Source of the DNA: Streptomyces sp. 1-11
GTDB taxonomy: Bacteria; Actinomycetota; Actinomycetes; Streptomycetales; Streptomycetaceae
Length of the DNA stretch: 64,000 bases
Direction of reading: 5' to 3'
NCBI RefSeq assembly: GCF_007176755.1
Contig: NZ_BJTV01000012.1
Coordinates: 210,027 to 274,026, forward strand
The position numbers and the translations under genes are program-made. The notes below the pieces were generated by a model. That model was given only the letters and a program-made list of their open reading frames with translations. It was not told where the DNA came from and searched no databases. Positions 36,065 to 43,429 of this stretch are shown piece by piece (the stretch's first letter is position 1; the number at the start of each line of letters is the position of its first letter).

Positions 36065-37399
36065 TCAGATGCGCGAGAAGGCCTGCTCGATGATGTCGAG
36101 GCCCTCGTTCAGCAGGTCCTCGCCGATCACCAGCGGGGGCAGGAAACGCAGCACGTTGCCGTAGGTGCCGCAGGTGAGGACCAGCAGGCCCTCGGCGTGG
36201 CAGGCCTTGGCGATCGCCGCGGTGGCCTCCGGGGCCGGCTCCTTGGTGGCGCGGTCCTTGACCAGCTCGACGGCGATCATCGCGCCGCGGCCGCGCACGT
36301 CGCCGATCACGTCGAACTTCTCCGCCATGGCGTCGAGGCGGGACTTCATGATCCCCTCGATGTTCTTCGCCTTGGCGTTGAGGTCCAGCTCCTTCATCGT
36401 CTCGATGGCGCCGAGCGCACCGGCGCAGGCCACCGGGTTGCCGCCGTAGGTGCCGCCGAGGCCGCCCGCGTGCGCGGCGTCCATGATCTCGGCGCGGCCG
36501 GTGACGGCGGCCAGCGGCAGACCGCCGGCGATGCCCTTGGCGGTGGTGATCAGGTCGGGGACGATGCCCTCGTCCTCGCACGCGAACCACTGGCCGGTGC
36601 GGCAGAAGCCGGACTGGATCTCGTCCGCGACGAACACGATGCCGTTGTCGGCGGCGAACTGGCGGATCGCGGGCAGGAAGCCCTTGGCCGGCTCGATGAA
36701 GCCGCCCTCGCCGAGCACCGGCTCGATGATGATCGCGGCCACGTTGTCCGGGCCGACCTGCTTGGTGATCTGGTCGATGGCCTGCTTGGCGGCCTCCGGA
36801 CCGGCGTTCTCCGGGCCGGTCGGCCAGCGGTAGCCGTAGGCGACCGGGACGCGGTAGACCTCGGGGGCGAACGGGCCGAAGCCGTGCTTGTACGGCATGT
36901 TCTTCGCGGTCAGCGCCATGGTCAGGTTGGTGCGGCCGTGGTAGCCGTGGTCGAACACGACGACCGCCTGCCGCTTGGTGTAGGCGCGCGCGATCTTGAC
37001 GGCGTTCTCGACGGCCTCGGCGCCGGAGTTGAACAGCGCCGACTTCTTGGCGTGGTCGCCCGGGGTCAGCTCGGCGAGCGCCTCGGCGACCGCCACGTAG
37101 CCCTCGTACGGGGTGACCATGAAGCAGGTGTGCGTGAAGTCGGCGAGCTGGGCGCTCGCGCGGCGCACGACGGCCTCGGCGGAGGCGCCGACCGAGGTCA
37201 CGGCGATGCCGGAGCCGAAGTCGATCAGGCGGTTGCCGTCGACGTCCTCGATGATGCCGCCGCCGGCGCGGGTGACGAAGACCGGCAGCGTGGAGCCCAC
37301 GCCCTGCGCGACCACGGCGGTGCGGCGGGCCTGCAGCTCCTGCGACTTCGGGCCGGGGATGGCGGTGGCGACGCGGCGCTCCTGCGGAAGTGCGGTCAT
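36065..37399 (-). CDS. gabT: 4-aminobutyrate aminotransferase
   Basis: A 444-residue class III aminotransferase. Sequence follows GabT closely: IDFGSGIAVTSVGASAEAVV, FNSGAEAVENAVKIARAYTK, VVFDHGYHGRTNLTMALTAK, VADEIQSGFCRTGQWFACED and the PLP Lys in LITTAKGIAGGLPLAA. Transfers the amino group of GABA to 2-oxoglutarate, giving succinate semialdehyde. The ATG at 37399 is preceded by AGGGAGCCCCC. Divergent from the membrane ATPase gene; an aldehyde dehydrogenase and a PucR regulator lie just beyond. Fits the end of the putrescine route. Confidence 0.93.
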   Translation of the reverse strand: MTALPQERRVATAIPGPKSQELQARRTAVVAQGVGSTLPVFVTRAGGGIIEDVDGNRLIDFGSGIAVTSVGASAEAVVRRASAQLADFTHTCFMVTPYEGYVAVAEALAELTPGDHAKKSALFNSGAEAVENAVKIARAYTKRQAVVVFDHGYHGRTNLTMALTAKNMPYKHGFGPFAPEVYRVPVAYGYRWPTGPENAGPEAAKQAIDQITKQVGPDNVAAIIIEPVLGEGGFIEPAKGFLPAIRQFAADNGIVFVADEIQSGFCRTGQWFACEDEGIVPDLITTAKGIAGGLPLAAVTGRAEIMDAAHAGGLGGTYGGNPVACAGALGAIETMKELDLNAKAKNIEGIMKSRLDAMAEKFDVIGDVRGRGAMIAVELVKDRATKEPAPEATAAIAKACHAEGLLVLTCGTYGNVLRFLPPLVIGEDLLNEGLDIIEQAFSRI

Positions 37400-37687
37400 G
37401 GGGGCTCCCTGTGATCTTGCGTACCGGGTGTTCCCGGGGGGTACCGGACGGCGCGTTTTTCGGACGCTTGTCTCTTTCTTCGCAGGTTAGGGCCGCCGAA
37501 GGCGGGTGGGCATGCTCCATGTGGGCACGGTCGGGCCGGCCCGTTGTCCGTGGTGGACATAGCAGCGGGTGACGGATGTGCCGGGTCCGGCCGTCCGCCC
37601 GGCCGCGTAAGCGGTGAACTCCCGTTCCCGGGGCGTTAGATTGGCTCGCTGACGGTGGACGGAACGGCAGGTCAGGGGGAAAGGGCC

Positions 37688-39814
37688 ATGGACAGCGACG
37701 GGACGCGGGACGCGCGCGGCACGCATGCGAATCCTGTGCCGCGCCCGGCGGTGCCCCCCGAGGGCGCCGTCGTACCGCCCATGCCCCCGGCGCCCCCGGG
37801 CGCGCCGCCGCGCCCGGACGGCTCGGCCTTCCTCGCCTGGCTCCGGGCGCCGCGGCCGCAGGCGGCGCCCGGCGTGTGGCGGTTCGGGCACCGGCCGCGG
37901 CCGGAGCAGGAGCCCGAGCTGATCCCGGCCCGGCAGCTCCTGAGCGGCGCGCTGATCGCGTTCCTGGTGGGCTGGCTGGTGTGGTCCCTGCTGTGGAACG
38001 GCTACCTGGGCGGCTGGTGGGTGCTGCCGCTGGAGCTGTTCACCCCGGACTCCTGGCGCCAGGGCAACAGCCGCGTCGGCAACGCCGTCCTGTGGTACTC
38101 GTACTACACGCTCATCGCCCTCGCCATCATGTTCGTCGTCGGCCGGCTCGGCCGCTGGGGCGAGGTCTGGCGGCGCTACGGCCCGCCCGCCTGGCGCCCG
38201 GCCGCCCCCGCCGCCGAACCGCCGCCCGCGCCCGAGCAGGACCCCGCCGAATGGCCGCAGCTGCGGGCCTCCGGAGCGCACGAGGCCGCCGCCCGGCTGG
38301 CCGCCGAGGCGCGGGCCGGGTTGATGCGGGACGTCGACCACGCCCGGATCAGCCGGGCCTGGCAGGGCGTACGGTCCGGCGCGCACAGCCTCGCCGCGTT
38401 CACCGGCGCCGTGCTGAAGGACGGCGCCGCCGCCTGCCCGCACCCCTCGGGCGAGCGCGACCTGCCCGCCCGGCAGGCCCGGCACGACCTGCTCACCGGT
38501 CAGGTACGGCTCGGCACCACCGCCGACGACCCGCGCAACCCCTACCACTACCGGGGCGCCGGACTCGCCCTTGGACCCGAACTGCTCGCCACCTCCCTGC
38601 TCGCCGTCGGCCCGGCCGGCTCCGGCAAGACCGGCTCGCTGGTCCGGCCGCTCGCCGAGTCGCTGTGCCTGCACGCGCTCGCCGGACAGGCCGCGCTCGT
38701 GGTCGTCGGCGCGGCGGGCGCCGGACTCGGACCGGCCGAGTCGTACGACGTCGTCGTGCGGATCGGGCACCCCGACTCCGTCTACGACCTCGACCTGTAC
38801 GGTGGCACCACCGACCCGGACGAGGCCGCCGCCATACTCGCCGAGGCCCTCGCAGGCGACCTCGCCGACCCGCACCCCGGCAGCGACAGCCGCCGCTCCA
38901 CCACCGTCCTCGCCCAGCTCCTCGGGCCCTTCCGGGCCGTCCACGGACGCTTCCCCTCCGTACCCGAGCTGCGCCAGCTCCTCGACGGCACCCCCGGCCC
39001 GCTGGCCGCCCTCCGCAAGGCGCTCACCGACACCGGGCAGGCCTCGCTGATCCGTGAACTGGACGCGCGCGAGCGGCAGATGGCCCACCCCGGCGACGTG
39101 GGCGCGGTGCTCGCCGACCGGGTCGCGCTGCTCGACCGGCCCGCCTTCGCCTCCTTCTTCGACACCTCCGGGCAGTCCCGGCCGTTCTCGCTGAAGGCCC
39201 TCGACCACCCGGTGCGGGTCCGCATCGACCTGCCGCAGCGCGGCCACGCGGACGCCTCCCGGATCCTGGCCCGGCTGGTGCTCGCCCAGTTCACGGCGAG
39301 CGTGACGGCGCGGGAGGACCGGTCGCTGTTCGCCTGCCTGCTGCTGGACGACGCCTCCGGCGTGGTCACCCCCGAGGCGGTCCGCGGCATCCAGCGGCTG
39401 CGCTCCGCGGGCGCCGGCGCCGTGCTGACGCTGCGCACCCTGGACGACGTGCCCCGGCCGCTGCGCGGCCCGCTGCTCGGCTCCGCCGGATGCCGGATGG
39501 CGCTGTCCGGGCTCACCCCCTGGGACGGACAGGACTTCGCCGAGGTGTGGGGCAAGGAGTGGACCGAGACCCGGGACGTCACCGACCGGCAGATCATCGC
39601 CGAGACCCCGGCCGGGAAGGCCGTGCACATGCTGCGCCGGGTCATCACCGGGCAGGCGCCCACCGCGCGGGCCGTCACCGTCCGCCAGGTGGAACGCGAG
39701 CGCTGGTCCGCCTCCGAGCTGGCGCACGGGGTGCCGCCCGGGCACGCGGTGCTGTCGCTGACCACCGTGCGGGGCGAGCACGCGCCGCCGCTCCTGGTGG
39801 ACCTGCGGGGCTGA
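37688..39814 (+). CDS. Membrane-anchored P-loop ATPase, function unknown
   Basis: A 708-residue protein from ATG 37688 (GTG 37655 is an alternative). Pro/Ala-rich N-terminus to about 80, two transmembrane helices at about 85-107 and 135-153, an Ala-rich linker, then a P-loop domain with Walker A GPAGSGKT at 308-315. The C-terminal half (LACLLLDDASGVVTPEAVRG, GAVLTLRTLDDVPRPL, FAEVWGKEWTET) is laid out like VirD4/TraD coupling ATPases, with DD as probable Walker B. No conjugation genes adjoin it. It is conserved, from memory, in this place between gabT and the PucR gene, so a tie to amine metabolism or a cell-envelope task is possible but unproven. Confidence 0.75.
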   Translation: MDSDGTRDARGTHANPVPRPAVPPEGAVVPPMPPAPPGAPPRPDGSAFLAWLRAPRPQAAPGVWRFGHRPRPEQEPELIPARQLLSGALIAFLVGWLVWSLLWNGYLGGWWVLPLELFTPDSWRQGNSRVGNAVLWYSYYTLIALAIMFVVGRLGRWGEVWRRYGPPAWRPAAPAAEPPPAPEQDPAEWPQLRASGAHEAAARLAAEARAGLMRDVDHARISRAWQGVRSGAHSLAAFTGAVLKDGAAACPHPSGERDLPARQARHDLLTGQVRLGTTADDPRNPYHYRGAGLALGPELLATSLLAVGPAGSGKTGSLVRPLAESLCLHALAGQAALVVVGAAGAGLGPAESYDVVVRIGHPDSVYDLDLYGGTTDPDEAAAILAEALAGDLADPHPGSDSRRSTTVLAQLLGPFRAVHGRFPSVPELRQLLDGTPGPLAALRKALTDTGQASLIRELDARERQMAHPGDVGAVLADRVALLDRPAFASFFDTSGQSRPFSLKALDHPVRVRIDLPQRGHADASRILARLVLAQFTASVTAREDRSLFACLLLDDASGVVTPEAVRGIQRLRSAGAGAVLTLRTLDDVPRPLRGPLLGSAGCRMALSGLTPWDGQDFAEVWGKEWTETRDVTDRQIIAETPAGKAVHMLRRVITGQAPTARAVTVRQVERERWSASELAHGVPPGHAVLSLTTVRGEHAPPLLVDLRG

Positions 39815-39950
39815 GGCGGGCCGTACGGTCGTCGGCGGACCGTACGGTGCGGCAGAATCGGCATAGGCTGTTCATACGCGGCGGCCAAAAGACCCGATCC
39901 GGCCGCACCGGAACCCCCGACCGACCGGTTCACCACGACCTGAAGGCCCC

Positions 39951-41522
39951 ATGCCCCCGACCCTCGCCTCGCTCGTCCAGCACACCGCGCTCAGACTGAC
40001 CGTGCGCGCGGGCGGGGACCGCCTCGACGTGCCCGTCCGGTGGGCGCACGTCAGCGAGCTGGCCGACCCCGTGCCCTACATGGAGGGCGGCGAGCTGCTG
40101 CTCATCACCGCGCTCAAGCTGGACGCGGAGGACCCGCAGGCCATGCGGCGGTACGTGCGGCGGCTGGCCGGCGCGGGAGTCGTCGGACTCGGCTTCGCGG
40201 TCGGCGTCAACTACGAGGAGATCCCCCGGGCCCTCGTCGACGCCGCAGAGGAGGAGGGGCTGCCGCTGCTGGAGGTGCCCCGGCGCACCCCGTTCCTCGC
40301 CATCAGCAAGGCCGTGTCCGCCGCGATCGCCGCCGACCAGTACCGGGCCGTCACGGCCGGCTTCGCCGCCCAGCGCGAGCTGACCCGGCAGGCGCTGAAC
40401 GCCGGCCCCGAGGGACTGCTCGGCGCGCTCGCCGCGCAGATCGACGGCTGGGCCGCGCTGTACGACGCCTCGGGCGCCGTGGTCGCGGCGGCGCCCGAGT
40501 GGGCCGGCCGCCGCGCCGCCCGGCTCACCGCCGAGGTGGAGCGGCTGCGGGAACGGCCCGCTCCGGCGTCCTCGGTGGTGGGCGGCCCGGAGAACGAGGA
40601 CCGGGTGGAGCTGCACTCGCTGGGGACGGGCAAGCGGCCGCGGGCCGCGCTCGCCGTGGGGACGGCGGCCGCGCTGGGCACCGCCGAGCGCTACGCCCTG
40701 CACTCCGCGATCGCCCTGCTCACGCTCACCACCGAACGCTCCCGCTCGCTGCACGCGGCCGAACAGCGGATCGGCGCCGCGGTGCTGCGCATGCTGCTCG
40801 CCGGCGAGCCCGACCACGCCCGGGCGGTCGCCGGGGACCTGTACGGCGGGCTGCTCGACGCGCCGTTCCGGATGGTCGTCGCCGAGTCGGGGTCCGGCGC
40901 CGACCCGCTGGGCGAACTCGCGGAGACGGTCGAGGCCGCGGCCGCGCGCGCCGGTGAGGCGCTGCTCGTGGTCCCGTCGGGGGAGCGGCTGGTGGTGCTG
41001 GTCGCCGACGGCGGCGCGGCGGTGACCGCGTGCACCGGGTACACGGCGGCGCTCGAGGGGGCGCGGGCCGGGTCCGAGCAGGGGGCGGCGGAGCAGGACG
41101 ACCTGGTCGTCGGCCTGTCGGCGCCGGCCGGGCCGATAGCGGCGGCCGCGGCCTACAAGCAGGCCGAGCAGGCGCTCTCGGTCGCCCGGCGGCGCGGACG
41201 GGTGCTCGTCGAGCACGAACAGCTCGCCGCCGGTTCGGTGCTGCCGCTGCTGGCCGACGACGCCGTGAAGGCGTTCGCGGACGGCCTGCTGCGCGCCCTG
41301 CACGAGCACGACGCGACCGGCCGCGGTGACCTGGTCGCCTCGCTGCGTGCCTGGCTGTCCAGGCACGGCCAGTGGGACGCGGCGGCCGCGGACCTGGGCG
41401 TCCACCGGCACACCCTGCGCTACCGGATGCGACGGGTCGAGGAGATCCTCGGCCGCAGCCTGGACGACCCGGACGTCCGCATGGAGCTGTGGCTGGCCCT
41501 GAAGGCGACCTCGACGGAGTGA
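39951..41522 (+). CDS. PucR-family transcriptional regulator
   Basis: A 523-residue regulator. The N-terminal PucR ligand domain runs to about residue 125 (VRWAHVSELADPVPYMEGGE, GFAVGVNYEEIPRALVDAAE). A GGDEF-like middle region follows. The C-terminal PucR helix-turn-helix is clear: DLVASLRAWLSRHGQWDAAA then LGVHRHTLRYRMRRVEEILG. Members control purine, proline, GABA or polyamine catabolism. It lies upstream of the aldehyde dehydrogenase and beyond gabT, so these are its likely targets. Confidence 0.9.
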   Translation: MPPTLASLVQHTALRLTVRAGGDRLDVPVRWAHVSELADPVPYMEGGELLLITALKLDAEDPQAMRRYVRRLAGAGVVGLGFAVGVNYEEIPRALVDAAEEEGLPLLEVPRRTPFLAISKAVSAAIAADQYRAVTAGFAAQRELTRQALNAGPEGLLGALAAQIDGWAALYDASGAVVAAAPEWAGRRAARLTAEVERLRERPAPASSVVGGPENEDRVELHSLGTGKRPRAALAVGTAAALGTAERYALHSAIALLTLTTERSRSLHAAEQRIGAAVLRMLLAGEPDHARAVAGDLYGGLLDAPFRMVVAESGSGADPLGELAETVEAAAARAGEALLVVPSGERLVVLVADGGAAVTACTGYTAALEGARAGSEQGAAEQDDLVVGLSAPAGPIAAAAAYKQAEQALSVARRRGRVLVEHEQLAAGSVLPLLADDAVKAFADGLLRALHEHDATGRGDLVASLRAWLSRHGQWDAAAADLGVHRHTLRYRMRRVEEILGRSLDDPDVRMELWLALKATSTE

Positions 41523-41709
41523 CCGGGCCGTCAGGGCGAGCGGTCCCCGCGGTGTCCGCGCAGGCCGCCGCGGCCCCCACCGCGCCAAACCGGCGCACCC
41601 CGCTCCCCGACTGCTACGACTCGGACAAGCGGCCCCCGCCCGCCCCCGCCCTACGGTTGACCACGAACCGAAAGCACACCCACAACGCGGAAGGGCCGGG
41701 ACGACTTAC

Positions 41710-43155
41710 ATGACTTCCACCCACGCCTTCTGGCTCGCCGGCCGCCAGGCCACCGGCGAGGACACCTTCGACGTCACCTCCCCGTGGGACGGCCGTCTCG
41801 TCGGCAAGGTCAGCGTGCCGACCGAGGCCCAGGTCGAGGAGGCCGTGGCCGCCGCGTACGCCGTCCGCGACGACTTCGCCGCCACCCCCGCCCACGTGCG
41901 GGCCGCCGCCCTCGACCACGTCAGCCGGCGCCTGGCCGAGCGCACCGAGGAGATCGCCCAGCTGATCTCCGCCGAGAACGGCAAGCCGATCAAGTGGGCC
42001 CGGGGCGAGGTCGGCCGTGCCGTCTCCGTCTTCCGGTTCGCCGCCGAGGAGGCCCGCCGGTTCAACGGCGGCGAGGCCCAGCGCCTGGACACCGACGCCG
42101 GCGGCCAGGGCCGGCTGGCGCTGACCCGCCGCTTCCCGAAGGGCGTCGTCCTCGGCATCGCGCCGTTCAACTTCCCGCTGAACCTGTGCGCGCACAAGGT
42201 CGCCCCGGCCATCGCCGCCGGCGCCCCGATCATCCTCAAGCCCGCCCCGGCCACCCCGCTGTCCGGCCTCATCCTCGGCGACCTGCTCGCCGAGACCGAG
42301 CTGCCGGCCGGTTCCTGGTCCATCCTCCCGGTCTCCAACGACCGCATGCCCGCCCTCGTCCAGGACGAGCGCCTGCCGGTGATCTCCTTCACCGGTTCGG
42401 AGAAGGTCGGCTACGCGATCATGGACTCGGTGCCGCGCAAGCACTGCACCCTGGAGCTCGGCGGCAACGGCGCGGCCGTCGTGCTCGGCGACTTCGCGAG
42501 CGACGAGGACCTGGACTGGGCCGCGGCGCGCATCGCGACGTTCTCCAACTACCAGGGCGGTCAGTCCTGCATCTCGGTGCAGCGGGTCATCGCGGACGCC
42601 GCCGTGTACGACCGTCTGCTGCCGCGTATCGTCGCCGCCGTCGAGGCGCAGGTCACCGGTGACCCGAGCGACGCCAAGACCGACGTCGGCCCGCTGGTCA
42701 GCGAGGACGCCGCCAAGCGCGTCGAGTCCTGGGTGGACGAGGCCGTCGCCGCCGGGGCGAAGCTCCTCACCGGCGGCGAGCGCGACGGCGCCTCCTACGC
42801 GCCGACCGTCCTCACCGAGGTGCCCGCCGACACCACGATCGCCTGCGAGGAGGTCTTCGGACCGGTCCTCACCGTGCGGAAGGTGGACGGCGAGGCCGAG
42901 GCCTTCGCCGCTGTCAACGACTCCAAGTACGGTCTCCAGGCGGGCGTGTTCACGCACGACCTGCAGGTCGCCTTCCGCGCCCACCGCGCCCTCGAGGTCG
43001 GCGGTGTCGTGATCGGCGACGTGCCGTCCTACCGCGCCGACCAGATGCCGTACGGCGGCGCCAAGCTGTCCGGCGTGGGCCGTGAGGGCGTCAGGTTCGC
43101 GATGGACGACTACACATACGAGCGCGTGCTGGTCCTCACCGGGCTCGCGCTCTGA
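41710..43155 (+). CDS. Aldehyde dehydrogenase, probable succinate-semialdehyde dehydrogenase
   Basis: A 481-residue aldehyde dehydrogenase. Catalytic Cys287 in YQGGQSCISVQRV and Glu249 in CTLELGGNGAAV are present; the cofactor loop is SFTGSEKVGYAIM. The ELGGNGA and GGQSCI forms set it apart from the two enzymes at 16155 and 25737. With gabT and a PucR regulator nearby, oxidation of succinate semialdehyde is the likely job (GabD role), but the subgroup also contains lactaldehyde and other dehydrogenases, so I leave out the symbol. Confidence 0.87.
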   Translation: MTSTHAFWLAGRQATGEDTFDVTSPWDGRLVGKVSVPTEAQVEEAVAAAYAVRDDFAATPAHVRAAALDHVSRRLAERTEEIAQLISAENGKPIKWARGEVGRAVSVFRFAAEEARRFNGGEAQRLDTDAGGQGRLALTRRFPKGVVLGIAPFNFPLNLCAHKVAPAIAAGAPIILKPAPATPLSGLILGDLLAETELPAGSWSILPVSNDRMPALVQDERLPVISFTGSEKVGYAIMDSVPRKHCTLELGGNGAAVVLGDFASDEDLDWAAARIATFSNYQGGQSCISVQRVIADAAVYDRLLPRIVAAVEAQVTGDPSDAKTDVGPLVSEDAAKRVESWVDEAVAAGAKLLTGGERDGASYAPTVLTEVPADTTIACEEVFGPVLTVRKVDGEAEAFAAVNDSKYGLQAGVFTHDLQVAFRAHRALEVGGVVIGDVPSYRADQMPYGGAKLSGVGREGVRFAMDDYTYERVLVLTGLAL

Positions 43156-43178
43156 CCTGACACGAACAGGTCGCGGAG

Positions 43179-43217
43179 ACGGCCGGAGCCCACTGTGCGG
43201 GGGCTCCGGCCGTTTCT
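43179..43217 (+). terminator. Rho-independent terminator after aldehyde dehydrogenase
   Basis: Arms 43179-43191 (ACGGCCGGAGCCC) and 43201-43213 pair perfectly around 9 bases, followed by TTTCT. It is 23 bases after the stop codon. Confidence 0.85.
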
Positions 43218-43365
43218 GGTTAGGCGGTTGGGACCCGGCCGGTGTCCGCGCCGGCCGACGGTGACGGGCGTGCGGGGGTGCGGACGGGTCGCGGACGAGG
43301 CGACGACTCCCACGCGCTCCCGAGTGCGCGGCCGCGGCAGCGCTCGGCGCGGCGGGGACCGCGAA

Positions 43366-43401
43366 GGGCCCCGGCCCCGCTGCCTGTCGGCGCCGGGGCC
43401 C
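43366..43401 (-). terminator. Inverted repeat after the GH3 gene
   Basis: GGGCCCCGGC (43366-43375) pairs with 43392-43401. It lies just downstream of the minus-strand GH3 gene, which stops at 43430. Confidence 0.6.
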
Positions 43402-43429
43402 CTCGTGGTGGCGGGCCGTCTCCGGACCC

